Below, piece by piece: positions 9,232 to 18,318 of a stretch of 43,318 nucleotides of DNA. Both the position numbers and the translations under genes were made by a program. The notes under the pieces were generated by a model. It did no database searches and was not told the DNA's origin. It worked only from the letters and a program-made list of their open reading frames with translations. Each line of letters starts with the position of its first letter. Positions within the stretch are counted from its first letter, which is position 1. Origin of the DNA: Sulfurimonas sp. (GTDB lineage Bacteria > Campylobacterota > Campylobacteria > Campylobacterales > Sulfurimonadaceae); assembly GCA_030949825.1 (NCBI GenBank), contig JAUZSC010000006.1, positions 1 to 43,318 of the forward strand, given 5' to 3'.

Positions 9232-10145
9232 GACTCCTCTCTAAATTGTTTACTTTTTGTAAACTTGATATAAACTGCTAAACTCATTATAAGAAGTGAA
9301 ACGCCACCAATAATATAAATAGCATACATCAGCTTATTTGGATCGGTAAGAGCAAACTTAAAGACGAGCATCAGTGCTTCAATAGACAAAGCAATAATAA
9401 TACTTCCTAAAAATTTCACCATAGTCTTATGAGGACCTGAAATATTATGCTCTTTATGTTGTCCCAGGACCTCTTCTTCGACAAGTGTCTTCGCAAGATC
9501 AAATATGGCTAAGGAAAGTGTAAGTAAAATCGTTGCCTTAAACATCGCATCTATTGATAATATATGTAGACCAATATTTTGTGTAAAAAAGTCTTGTATC
9601 GCATGTGTAAATAGTAAGACAGATACTGCCATTAAAGCAAATGCAAAAACAGCATATGAAAATTTGAATAGTTTCGCAAAAAACATATCTTTAGTATTCA
9701 TATGAGAAATTTTCAGTACTGCTTCAAAAGGCATATCTAAACAGGCTACATACTTAAGTTCACCTGTCTCAGAAAATATTGGTACTGATGCAGTAACTGT
9801 AAGAGTACCTGTAATCAAAGATGGATAAGGGTCCGTAATAGTACATCTCTCTTCTCTTACTGCACGGTAATAGTATGCACGATTTGCACGGATTTTTCCC
9901 ACATCTTCGGGAATTTCTTTATTCTCCGTGTATGTAGGAGTAACCTGAACACCTTGAGCATCTAAAAGATAGACACCCTCACAGTTTTCTAAATCTGCTT
10001 TAATTTTACGTAGACGAGGAAGAATCATCTCTTCACTTAAAGAGGGCAACCTATTTGGAATATTTTTTTCAAATAAATAACAAAAATAAGCTCTAGCCTT
10101 TGTTCGACCCCTACTAAAGAGTTCTATATCTGCTGCTACCATCAC
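9228..10145 (-). CDS. Cache/PDC-type sensor domain membrane protein without output domain
   Basis: 305 residues. Residues about 40-155 resemble a PDC/Cache ligand-binding fold: a run through GVYLLDAQGVQVTPTY, the Arg-and-Tyr-rich NRAYYYRAVRE, then DPYPS and TVTASVPIF. Four hydrophobic helices follow (about 160-182, 203-222, 243-265, 272-294) and a short basic tail. There is no kinase, GGDEF or methyl-accepting domain. Most Cache domains sit outside the membrane between two helices, but no helix precedes this one, so its location is unclear. It overlaps hisH by four bases and lies 39 bp after the coiled-coil gene. Function unknown; a sensing partner for another protein is my inference. Confidence 0.75.
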   Translation of the reverse strand: MMVAADIELFSRGRTKARAYFCYLFEKNIPNRLPSLSEEMILPRLRKIKADLENCEGVYLLDAQGVQVTPTYTENKEIPEDVGKIRANRAYYYRAVREERCTITDPYPSLITGTLTVTASVPIFSETGELKYVACLDMPFEAVLKISHMNTKDMFFAKLFKFSYAVFAFALMAVSVLLFTHAIQDFFTQNIGLHILSIDAMFKATILLTLSLAIFDLAKTLVEEEVLGQHKEHNISGPHKTMVKFLGSIIIALSIEALMLVFKFALTDPNKLMYAIYIIGGVSLLIMSLAVYIKFTKSKQFREES

Positions 10146-10184
10146 TTATGCCTTTAAATTAAAATTTTACGAATCATATCAAAT

Positions 10185-10658
10185 TTATCCTAAATCAGTA
10201 ATTTCTTTGATTGGCTGGTCTGTACTTTGAGAAGAACTTGGCTTAAAAACTCTTCTAATTATAGACTTCAGCCCCTTTTCATTTGCTTCGTACTCCGACT
10301 CCGCTTCTTGCAGTGACATCTCCCATGCAGAGGAAAACCCAGGTGCACGCATTTGCATTTTTCTTAGTGCTTGATCATAAATATTCAACAAGCGAATCTC
10401 AGAACGACCTGGTTTTTGACCTAAAGTCTGTACACTAATTCTAAGATTTTCATTCTCTTTTTTGAGTTGTTCTAGTGCATCTTCAAGATTTTTACTACCC
10501 TCGTTTGTTATCTGCATCTGTCTATTTAAGTGCTCTTTAAACTCTTTTATCTCTTTTTTATATTTTGCAACTTCAAATCTAGACTTTATAAAACTTAAAA
10601 ACCAACCAATAACAATCCCACCAATAATAAATAAAATACTTCCTAGACTCAACTCCAT
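10185..10658 (-). CDS. single-helix coiled-coil membrane protein, unknown function
   Basis: 157 residues. One N-terminal transmembrane helix (about 5-24, GSILFIIGGIVIGWFLSF) is followed by a charged region with strong heptad character (about 30-85) and a less ordered tail with SSSQST. The layout resembles small YhcB-like or LapA-like anchored coiled coils, but I recognise no specific family. It lies between the M14 carboxypeptidase and the Cache protein on the same strand and is probably co-transcribed with one or both. Confidence 0.7.
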   Translation of the reverse strand: MELSLGSILFIIGGIVIGWFLSFIKSRFEVAKYKKEIKEFKEHLNRQMQITNEGSKNLEDALEQLKKENENLRISVQTLGQKPGRSEIRLLNIYDQALRKMQMRAPGFSSAWEMSLQEAESEYEANEKGLKSIIRRVFKPSSSQSTDQPIKEITDLG

Positions 10659-10713
10659 AGCTATTTCCTTTTTTTGTATCTAATAAGTGTAACAAAATTG
10701 AGTTAATAATTAA

Positions 10714-13307
10714 CTATTTATTATTTTCATTCACTTCAATATAAACTGGTTTTGAAAAATTTGGAACATCATCATAAGAAAAAACTGCATAGTACTTATG
10801 TACTTTTTGGCTTCCAAAGTTGTCTAAAGTATAGTTATCACTTCCTCCATATAACTTCTGTCCATCATAAGGTGAACATGGAATTCTAAAAGGATTTTTA
10901 ATAACGATTACACCTCTGAACCCATCATCATCAGGATTTTTCCAAGAAAGTTTACTAATCCCATTTTCTATTTTATATGTAAGGTCTTGAACTTGTTCAG
11001 GTGCATTTTTACGCTTTTTAATGTATTGAATTATAAGAGAAGGTCTTTTCACTCTTTTAGAGTCCATCCATTTTACATTTTGAGATTTAGAAAAATCTTT
11101 TTGAGAAGAGGCTGAAATAACAAATTCGATTTTCATACCATTTTGAGAACTATTTATCATCTCATTAACAGCATAAGTATCAAATATAAATCTTTGATTT
11201 GATGAATTTTTCAAATCTGCTACACTTACATCATAACCTATTCGTTCTATAATATTACGATTTGTGACACTCTCAAAATTTTTCTCTCCACTAGAAGGAA
11301 CAATCATCTCAAGATGAAAACGTATATCATTTAAAGCATCTATTTTATTTACTTCTAAATCAATATAAGCATCTGAGATACTCGTATTATCCATATCAGG
11401 TAAATTTGATAAATCAAATTCTATACAGGCATACTGATGTTTAGCATTCTTATCATATCCAGATATTAAAGTCTGTTTTAGAGTGCCCTCTTCTGAGACA
11501 CTGCATTCATAAGATGATTGTATATCAATTTTTGAATTTTCAATAGTATATGCAATATCGAGCTTTGGTCTAAAGGTCAAGCCACCGCTAAACTCTCCAT
11601 AACCAATATCCCACTGCATAAGTTGTGAAGACCTATCAAGTGGTAAGGATTGTGGTCCCTCCATCCTAAAGTAAGCTTCTCTGCGTTTGAGCGACTTTTG
11701 AAGTACAGCTATCTCTTGTGCCGCAAAACCATATCTTCTCCAGATACCTTGTGAGAGTTGTGAGGAGAGAGTAGGCTTTCCAATAAAACTAAGCATTTTT
11801 GCTTCTTTTATTTCATCAAAATTACTGATATTATCAATATTTCTATCATCCATCTGTCCTACACGCCACTGTCCAAATTTTTCTATTTGAACAGAGACTC
11901 TATTCATAGGATAAAAGGAGAGTGATGCCTCTGTTATGACAGCATTTTCAGGAATAGTACTAAGAGAAAAAACACTTACACCAAAACATTCACCTTTAGC
12001 CTCACTAATACCGACAAACATGGAGTTTACTCCAAAATGGTCCTTGTTCTTTTTAGTCTTCTCACCTACATAACCGATTTTATCAACTAAGGGATATAAA
12101 ATTTTTGAAAACATTCCGTTTGCAGGATTTGTTCGTATGCTCACAAGTTGTGCAAATGGTGATTTTATTTTTTTATTTTTACATACTGCACGAAGATAAT
12201 AAAAATAATTTGTTGATGGTTTTAGGTTTTTATCTGTATAGCTTGTTGATTTTGTAATGGCTATCCTGTTAGATGCTTGTGCAAAACCTTTCTCTTTTTT
12301 AGAGCGAAAAAGTTCAAAATAGACATCTTCTTTTTGAGTATTACTCCATGTTAGTTCAACTTCTTTTGAGCTAATTGAGCTTGCGATAAAATCATCAACT
12401 CTTAAAAGTGAGACCTCTTTTTGATAGTTTGGTGCCTCTCCAAGAGCATAAAGCAGGGCAGGAATATTTTCATTTATACTCTCAGTCATATTTTCAACAT
12501 AATCACTAATATTTCTACTTCCAACCTCTGCTACGAGTGCTAAAGCTCCTTGAGAATAGTAAAACTCTCTCCCACTCCCAGAGATAAGAGCTGTTGGAGG
12601 CTTACCCATATGTACACCATACTCACGACCAGACTCTTTTCTAATCTCTTCTGCCATATTTGATGCAAGAAGATTTAAATCAATAGCATCCTCTGCATCT
12701 TCGTGGATAAAATTATGGGCTGGAAAAATACATTTCCTTGTGAGTGGTAATCAAGTGCTATGGTGATATTTTTATGAGAAAGTGCAAAATCTCGAAGAGC
12801 TGCTGTTTCAGGCTCACTAAATGGTTCTATTCCAGAGTAAACATTTGAGCTCATATTGTTATTTTTAGTAAATCCTACTTCAAAGTTTCTATTTAAATCA
12901 ACACCATAACTTCCATCAAGATTTTTTCTTCTATTTTTTCTCCAAAAGGAAAAGTGGTTTCTTGAGAACTCAAAGCCATCAGGATTTGCACATGGAACCA
13001 TATAGAGAGTAGATTTATCTAAAATATCGTTAAGTATTGGCTCATAATCGATATGTTCTAAAATATATTTTGCAAAACTAAGGGACAGTTCTATCCCTAT
13101 CCACTCTCTGGCATGTATCGTTCCTGTATATAACAGTGCCGGTTTTTCTAAGTGTGAGGTCACATTTTTACTAATTGTTACGCCAATAATATCTCTCTCT
13201 TCCCAAGTTTTACCAATTGATTCAACCTTAAAAAGATTAGGATTCGTTTTTTGTGCATTCTTAAAAAATGTTACACACTCTTCATATGAGCTATACTGTT
13301 GTCTCAA
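10714..13307 (-). CDS. M14 zinc carboxypeptidase with fibronectin-III-like and extra beta domains (one frameshift)
   Basis: Zinc-dependent carboxypeptidase of about 864 residues once one T is restored in a T run near 12735 (codons for NVFFPAHN). Peptidase domain: zinc ligands in TIHAREWIG (H-x2-E), substrate Arg in VDLNRNF, third zinc ligand in DYHSQG, catalytic Glu in LVAEVGSR. A fibronectin-III-like domain follows (SSKEVELTWSNTQ to about FAQLVSIRT), then a long beta-rich region that resembles the DNRLRE stalk domains of surface proteins, and a second Fn3-like domain at the end. No signal peptide or anchor is visible at the N-terminus (MRQQYSSYEEC), which is odd for this architecture. It starts 15 bp after the ATP-grasp/HhH gene, so it belongs to that operon. 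The substrate is unknown; a ligase product is an inference from context. Confidence 0.85.
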
Positions 13308-13321
13308 TACTTATTCCTTAA

Positions 13322-14647
13322 TTATTTTATAAATAGTGTTTGCCACTGAAGTATACGCTCTTTTGAAGCACTTAGGTACTCGGAGACTTGTTCAAACAGT
13401 GTTAAGTTTTTTTCTTCTACTACCTCTTTTATATTTACAGCAACCTCTTCTTCCATACCAGGAAGAGTCATAAGTTCAGTTAAAGAGACTGAAGCAATAT
13501 CAAACAATTTCGCTTCAGGTATAGGAGTGTTTGCAGGTTCATTTTTACCTTTGACTTCATCTGGAAGATTCTCTTCAAGGACTGGGGGAACAAGATTTGG
13601 AGGAGTATCAGAAGGTTTTGATGCCTCGGTTAATTCCATTTTAATATTTCCCTTATCTTCTAGCCAATAAGCACCATCTGCTGATGGCTCATACTCTGCA
13701 AAATATAGATGTCTGAGTGTTCTAAGAATTGATGGATCCATTTTACCTAGTTCTACCCATGAGTATAAAGGGACATGAGGCAGTCTAAACTTGCCACCAC
13801 TTAAATCCCACATAATATACTGTGCTATCCAATCTCTTACATAAGGAAACGCAGCAAATGCTGTTGCACACTCTAAGATATAAGGCTCATCCGTATGCTC
13901 ATCTATCGCTATATCACAAGCCCAGTACTCAGCTTTTGCAGCCTTAGAAGCTTTTACTGCTAACTCTAAAACATTCATAGGAACATTCTCATAACTCATT
14001 CTGCCACCCTGAGAAGTATTGGTAATCCATTCACCCTCTCCAGAGTATCTCCAAAATGCACAAACTGGTTTATGACCAATAAGCATAACACGAATATCCC
14101 CACTGTCTTTAAGTGGGATTGCATCTTGCGAGTAAAGAGGCTTGTACTGCTTCTCAGCCATCAATGCTTTAGCTTCTTTGTAATCATCCACTTTATGCAC
14201 ATAGTACCCACCATAGTTAGAAGGACCGTAACTGCGCTTAACGATTTGAGGGTAGTGACAATTTTTGAAGTGTTTATCCGCTTTTTTATCATCATAAGTA
14301 ATAATTGTTTTTGGTGCTGCAATGTCATACTTCTCACAAAAAAGAGTTACATTCTCTTTTGATTTATTACAAAACTGTGTCTCAATTGATGGGATAAATC
14401 TTACATTTGGCAGTGCTTTAGCAATCTCTTTAAAAGTCTCATAAGCAGTTGCTGGAATATTTCCCACAAGTACATCAATATTTTTTCTTTTTACCTCATC
14501 AATAAATCGATTTTTATCATTTTTCCAGTGGTAAGTCACCTCTTCTATCTTGTCTGGCCACCCTTTAAAATTACTATAATCAAAAAATCTCAGTACATAA
14601 TCTAAATATAAAAATCCTACTACAGGCAATTGTTGTCTCTTTTTCAT
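13322..14647 (-). CDS. ATP-grasp (RimK-like) ligase with C-terminal helix-hairpin-helix region
   Basis: 441 residues, intact. The N-terminal pre-ATP-grasp part (1-120) leads into an ATP-grasp core: QIVKRSYGPSNYGGYYV (nucleotide-binding lysine and glycine-rich loop), DIRVMLIGHKPVCAFWR and EWITNTSQGG, much as in RimK-type peptide ligases. The usual second metal site E-x-N reads ECA (YILECATAFAAFP), so the metal-binding Asn is missing. A proline-rich linker (about 345-380) joins a C-terminal part, LFDIASVSLTELMTLPGM to EEEVAVNIKEV, that looks like a helix-hairpin-helix of the ComEA type, usually a DNA- or protein-binding module. Its start lies 1 bp past the stop of the disrupted ATP-grasp gene. 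Probable role: ATP-dependent amide bond formation with an unknown amino acid or peptide. Confidence 0.8.
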   Translation of the reverse strand: MKKRQQLPVVGFLYLDYVLRFFDYSNFKGWPDKIEEVTYHWKNDKNRFIDEVKRKNIDVLVGNIPATAYETFKEIAKALPNVRFIPSIETQFCNKSKENVTLFCEKYDIAAPKTIITYDDKKADKHFKNCHYPQIVKRSYGPSNYGGYYVHKVDDYKEAKALMAEKQYKPLYSQDAIPLKDSGDIRVMLIGHKPVCAFWRYSGEGEWITNTSQGGRMSYENVPMNVLELAVKASKAAKAEYWACDIAIDEHTDEPYILECATAFAAFPYVRDWIAQYIMWDLSGGKFRLPHVPLYSWVELGKMDPSILRTLRHLYFAEYEPSADGAYWLEDKGNIKMELTEASKPSDTPPNLVPPVLEENLPDEVKGKNEPANTPIPEAKLFDIASVSLTELMTLPGMEEEVAVNIKEVVEEKNLTLFEQVSEYLSASKERILQWQTLFIK

Positions 14648-14648
14648 C

Positions 14649-14893
14649 TTATAAATCCTTTTTTTGTGTTTTTTTGTCTATTAAATCAACGATTAGTTTG
14701 ATTTTTTTGTTATTAAAATCTAGTCCCATTTTTTCCTGCTCTGGTGTTGCAAACGCAGGGATACCATTTACTTCAAGCACAACATACTCTTCTTTTTCCA
14801 TATCATATATCATATCAACTCCAGAAATATCAAGTCCACATGCCTTCGTTGCCTCTTTAGCAATTTTTATAATCTCATCATTTGCAAAAACGG
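14649..14893 (-). pseudogene. C-terminal fragment of disrupted ATP-grasp ligase
   Basis: About 80 codons of a RimK-type ATP-grasp protein without a start: LDISGVDMIYD, then EEYVVLEVNGIPAF with the metal-binding E-x-N intact, ending in TQKKDL. It enters from the IS21 remnant on its 5' side. The N-terminal part of presumably the same gene lies at 18178-18309 on the same strand beyond three IS segments. The two pieces sum to about 125 codons, far fewer than the roughly 300 of such proteins, so interior sequence has been lost and precise excision of the insertions would not restore the gene. Confidence 0.75.
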
Positions 14894-15228
14894 AGCAAAC
14901 CGGACACCTATGACACTTCTATTCGGACACCCATGACAGTTTCATTCGGACAGTGATGGCGGAAATGATTCGGACACTTTGCTAAAAAACCGTCAACTTA
15001 TAAAAATTTAAGAAAGGGATATTTTCTAAATTAAAATACACTGATTGTAAATTTATTTACAAGGGTGTTAGTAATGAGGATTATATCAATGAAACAGGTT
15101 CGTGATATTGTAAAACTCCATAGTGATATGGGGCTATCAATAAGAAAGATTCAAGGTGCTACAGGAGTAGCTAAAAGTACAGTTGCAGATTATATTAAGC
15201 GATTTAAAGAGTTAGGCTTATCCCCCTG
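14894..15228 (+). mobile_element. IS21-family remnant (left end and start of istA)
   Basis: The left end carries spaced repeats of the type CGGACACC-TATGACAC (14901-14916), CGGACACC-CATGACAG (from 14924) and CGGACAGTGATGGCGG, the multiple terminal sites of IS21-like elements. A frame starting at 15074 reads KQVRDIVKLHSDMGLSIRKI and STVADYIKRF, the N-terminal helix-turn-helix of an IstA transposase. After about 50 codons it runs into the left end of the IS3 element. The catalytic domain, istB and the right end are absent. The outer border lies somewhere in 14883-14901. Confidence 0.7.
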
Positions 15229-15256
15229 TGTCAGGATAGTTGTCCGAAACTTATGA
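15074..15256 (+). pseudogene. istA: truncated IstA transposase (IS21 family)
   Basis: Only the N-terminal DNA-binding part of IstA is present (about 50 of a usual 350-500 residues): a helix-turn-helix with GLSIRKIQGATGVAKSTVA. The native sequence ends near GLSP at 15225; the last few codons to the stop at 15256 are read from the IS3 end. It cannot be a functional transposase. The start at 15074 is preferred over the in-frame ATG at 15065, but neither has a strong ribosome binding site. Confidence 0.6.
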
Positions 15257-15283
15257 TATAAAATCTTATCAAGGATCAAGACA

Positions 15284-15748
15284 ATGAAATACAGTAAAGC
15301 ATTCAAAGAAAAAGCAGTAAAAAAAGTATTACAGATGAGAGACACTCAAAGTATGGGAACGATAGCAAAAGAGTTAAATATTCCAAAAGCCACTCTGTAT
15401 ACATGGGTAAAAAATACAAGTAATAGTAGAGTAACAGATGGTGTTCTAACACTTGCTAATAAGCTCCAAATCCTAAAAGAGAGCTACAGCATGAATGATG
15501 AAGCACTCAATGCTTACTGCAGAAAGAAAGGTCTATTTAAACATCAACTCCAAGAGTGGGAAAAGGACTTCCTTAAAGCTCATAAACCTGAAGACTCTAC
15601 TGCTAAGGTAGCCCTAGAAGAAGAGAGAAGTAAGAGTAAATCCTTAGCTAAAGAGTTACGACGAAAGGAGAAGGCTTTAGCAGAGACAGCCACACTCTTA
15701 GTATTGCAAAAAAAGTTTCAAGCACTGTTGGAGGACGAGGGAGAATGA
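15284..15748 (+). CDS. IS3-family transposase OrfA
   Basis: 154 residues. The N-terminal helix-turn-helix (FKEKAVKKVLQ to IPKATLYTWVK) recognises the IS ends; the C-terminal half is a leucine- and charge-rich coiled coil (EEERSKSKSLAKELRRKEKA). Longer than the usual ~100-residue OrfA, as in IS3 subgroups with a second helix-turn-helix segment. Its stop overlaps the orfB start in an ATGA arrangement, so OrfB may be made by coupled re-initiation; a programmed frameshift fusing the two is the family norm but I see no obvious slippery run at the overlap. Confidence 0.85.
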   Translation: MKYSKAFKEKAVKKVLQMRDTQSMGTIAKELNIPKATLYTWVKNTSNSRVTDGVLTLANKLQILKESYSMNDEALNAYCRKKGLFKHQLQEWEKDFLKAHKPEDSTAKVALEEERSKSKSLAKELRRKEKALAETATLLVLQKKFQALLEDEGE

Positions 15749-16812
15749 CAGATTCAATAGTGCGAAAAGATATATTGAATTTAGTCACACAAGCACATAC
15801 AGATGGTGCACCTATGTACAAGATAGCACCTATTATAGGATGTAGTACAAGAACATTAAAAAGATGGCAAGCCAGTGAGCAAGATAAGCGAACCCAGCGA
15901 ACAGACTTCGCACCAGCTAACAAACTTTCTCAAAAGGAGAGAGAATATCTCATAAGTGTAGCTAACAATGAAGAATACAAAAACCTATCTGCACATCAAA
16001 TAGTTCCTAAGCTTGCTGACAAGGGGATTTATCTTGCATCAGAGTCAACATTCTATAGAGTACTCAAAGAGCATAATCAACTAACACATAGACATAAACA
16101 AAAAGTAGCTACTAAGAGTAAGCCCACACCTTTAGTAGCTGCAAAGCCTAATCAAATATATAGTTGGGATATTACCTATCTGCCAACAACAGTACAAGGT
16201 ATATTTTACTACCTTTACCTCTTTATGGATATCTACAGTCGTAAGATAGTGGGATGGCAAATATACACTAAACAGAGTGCTGAGTTAGCTTCTGAGGTTA
16301 TTAAGGATATAGCAATTAATGAGAACGTTGCAGTAGATACAGTAACACTCCACTCTGACAATGGCTCTCCTATGAAAGGGGCTACATTTTTAACTACACT
16401 CCAAAAGTTAGGTATTATGCCTACCTTTAGTAGACCTAGTGTGAGTAACGACAACCCTTACTCTGAGTCTCTCTTTAAAACACTTAAATATACACCATCC
16501 TACCCCAGTAAGCCATTTGATAGTGTAGTTGATGCAAGAAAATGGTGTGAGACATTTGTAAACTGGTACAACAATCATCATTGTCATAGTAGTATTGGGT
16601 TTGTGACACCAGTTCAAAGGCACTTACTGCAAGATGAAGAGATTTTAGAGAAAAGACATCTAGTTTATGAGAAGGCAAAAAAGAGTAATCCTCTTAGATG
16701 GAGTGGTACTACTCGTAACTGGCATTTTATCAAAAAGGTACATTTAAATCCAAATAAAGCAAAGGTAAATAATATAGCTGATAGAGTTTCAGATGAAAGA
16801 CATTCAAGTTAG
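15745..16812 (+). CDS. IS3-family transposase OrfB (DDE integrase core)
   Basis: 355 residues, intact. An N-terminal helical DNA-binding part (CSTRTLKRW, HTH-like HQIVPKLADKGIYLASEST) is followed by the retroviral-type integrase core with catalytic triad: Asp in YSWDITYLP, Asp in LHSDNGSPM and Glu in NPYSESLFKTLK. The C-terminal end reads SNPLRWSGTTRNW. All three acidic residues are present, so the element may still be mobile. It begins at the ATG overlapping the end of orfA. Confidence 0.92.
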   Translation: MTDSIVRKDILNLVTQAHTDGAPMYKIAPIIGCSTRTLKRWQASEQDKRTQRTDFAPANKLSQKEREYLISVANNEEYKNLSAHQIVPKLADKGIYLASESTFYRVLKEHNQLTHRHKQKVATKSKPTPLVAAKPNQIYSWDITYLPTTVQGIFYYLYLFMDIYSRKIVGWQIYTKQSAELASEVIKDIAINENVAVDTVTLHSDNGSPMKGATFLTTLQKLGIMPTFSRPSVSNDNPYSESLFKTLKYTPSYPSKPFDSVVDARKWCETFVNWYNNHHCHSSIGFVTPVQRHLLQDEEILEKRHLVYEKAKKSNPLRWSGTTRNWHFIKKVHLNPNKAKVNNIADRVSDERHSS

Positions 16813-16864
16813 ACAAAGGTGGTACTTTCTAGGTCACTTAATTTGGACCAGCCTGACATCTGCC

Positions 16865-18174
16865 GGTAGTGTTCAATAATCTGTGTCAGCATCGGATAAT
16901 TCCTAAAATTGTATCATAAGTTTAAAGCTTTATCCAATCTCCCCTCAAAGTGAATAGCAAGTTGAGAGATAGTTAAGCTCCAATTTCTTACAGGCATAGT
17001 CCATTTTTTTGAGGCATTTTGAATACCCATAAAAAGCAGTTTAAGTAAGCTATTATCGTTAGGGAAAGCACCTTTTGTTTTAGTGAGAGTTCTGAACTGG
17101 CGGTGGACTGATTCTATAATATTTGTAGTATAAATTACTTTTCTAATATCAGCAGGATATTTAAAGTAGACTGATAAATTATCCCATTTATTTCTCCAAG
17201 AAGTAAAAACTATAGGATATTTTTTACCCCACTTTTCTTCTAATTTATCAAGTTCAATTTCTGCTTCTTCTTTTGTGAAAGCTTGATAGACTTTTTTAAG
17301 CTCTTTGGCGAACTGTTTTTGATTAGCTGAACCGACATATTTTAAGCTATTACGAATTTGATGAACAATGCAGAGTTGTACTTCTGTATCTGGAAATACG
17401 GAGTTAATGGCTTCTGGAAAGCCTTTGAGTCCATCAACTGAGGCAATGAGTATATCTTTTACACCACGGTTTGAGAGGTCAGTTAAAACTTGTAACCAGA
17501 ACTTAGCACCTTCACTTTCATTGAGGTATAGCCCTAATATATCTTTCTTCCCATCAATTCCTACACCAAGAACGGTATAAAATGCTTTTGAGATATAACG
17601 ACCATCTTCTTTTACTTTGTAATGAATGGCATCTAAAAATACAAATGGATATACCTCCTCTAAAGGACGAACTTTCCACTCTTGGAGCATAGGTATTATT
17701 TTATCTGTCACAGCACTTATAGCACCTTTAGAAAAGCCTACACCATAGATATCTTCTATAAGTGCGGCTATTTGAGAATAGCTATTCCCATGTGAATACA
17801 AAGCAAGTATTTTATCTTCAATCTCCCCTGACATTGTTCGTTGGTTCTTCTTAACTATCTCTGGTTCAAATGAACCGTCACGGTCTCTTGGAACATCAAG
17901 TTCAAATTCTCCATGTTCGCTTTTCATAGTTTTAGTGGCATAGCCATTTTTACGATTTCTATTAAGATCTTGTGTTAAGTGAGAATCTATTTCAGCTGCA
18001 AGTGCAGCTTCTGTAAGTTGTTTGATTAAAGAGCCTAAAGCTCCATCTTTACCACCGAAACTTTTACCGGCTTTCATATCACGAGCAAATTTCTCTACAT
18101 CTATTTCTATATTCATCTGTGTTTCCTTGGGTATTTGTTATTTTACCCGATTGACACAGATTTATGAACGATCC
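16865..18174 (-). mobile_element. IS256-family insertion sequence
   Basis: About 1.31 kb bounded by imperfect inverted repeats: GTTCAATAATCTGTGTCA at 16871-16888 against GTTCATAAATCTGTGTCA on the opposite strand at 18152-18169, with further weak similarity (GGTAG and GGATC) outward. It holds one intact Mutator-type transposase. The usual 8-9 bp target duplication is not visible: CTGACATCTGCC precedes the left end and GCAGATACAG follows the right end. The right flank is the 5' part of the ATP-grasp gene; the left flank is the IS3 end. Confidence 0.8.
16914..18116 (-). CDS. IS256-family (Mutator-type) transposase
   Basis: 400 residues, full length. N-terminal DNA-binding part, then the DDE core: first Asp in FVFLDAIHYKV, second Asp in ASVDGLKGFPEAI followed by the family mark VQLCIVHQIRNS (C-x2-H), and Glu in YTTNIIESVHRQFR. 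The C-terminal end reads WSLTISQLAIHFEGRL. All catalytic residues are intact, so it could be active. A 36-bp leader separates the start from the right inverted repeat. Confidence 0.95.
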   Translation of the reverse strand: MNIEIDVEKFARDMKAGKSFGGKDGALGSLIKQLTEAALAAEIDSHLTQDLNRNRKNGYATKTMKSEHGEFELDVPRDRDGSFEPEIVKKNQRTMSGEIEDKILALYSHGNSYSQIAALIEDIYGVGFSKGAISAVTDKIIPMLQEWKVRPLEEVYPFVFLDAIHYKVKEDGRYISKAFYTVLGVGIDGKKDILGLYLNESEGAKFWLQVLTDLSNRGVKDILIASVDGLKGFPEAINSVFPDTEVQLCIVHQIRNSLKYVGSANQKQFAKELKKVYQAFTKEEAEIELDKLEEKWGKKYPIVFTSWRNKWDNLSVYFKYPADIRKVIYTTNIIESVHRQFRTLTKTKGAFPNDNSLLKLLFMGIQNASKKWTMPVRNWSLTISQLAIHFEGRLDKALNL

Positions 18175-18177
18175 GCA

Positions 18178-18309
18178 GATACAGTCTTGAAGTCTAAGAT
18201 TATTTATTGCTTCTATGTCTCTATCTGCTAATTGTTTAATAATTTTTTTTGCAATCTTATCTCCGCCACCATTACTATACATCCACATACCAATTTTTCT
18301 ATCTGCCAC
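18178..18309 (-). pseudogene. N-terminal fragment of disrupted ATP-grasp ligase
   Basis: The frame starts ATG at 18309, 10 bp after the M20 peptidase stop, and reads MADRKIGMWMYSNGGGDK, KIIKQLADRD and NNLRLQD before running into the right end of the IS256 element near 18175. The start resembles the pre-ATP-grasp domain of RimK-type ligases. Its downstream half is at 14649-14893 on the same strand. Only about 44 residues remain here. Confidence 0.65.
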
Positions 18310-18318
18310 TACTCATCC

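Larger units (their letters stand above)
15229..16858 (+). mobile_element. IS3-family insertion sequence, apparently complete
   Basis: About 1630 bp between TGTCAGG (15229-15235) and CCTGACA (16852-16858), TG...CA ends typical of IS3. It encodes two overlapping frames, orfA and orfB. The expected 3-4 bp direct target repeat is not seen: the left flank ends CCCCTG and the right flank begins TCTGCC. That suggests that one flank was lost in a later rearrangement. It sits between the IS21 remnant and the IS256 element, six bases from the latter. Confidence 0.8.

Noticed and set aside
14674..14913. Plus-strand frame over the ATP-grasp C-terminal fragment
   Set aside because: The minus strand encodes the conserved ATP-grasp end with LEVNGIPAF; the plus frame is Ser/Ile-rich shadow sequence.
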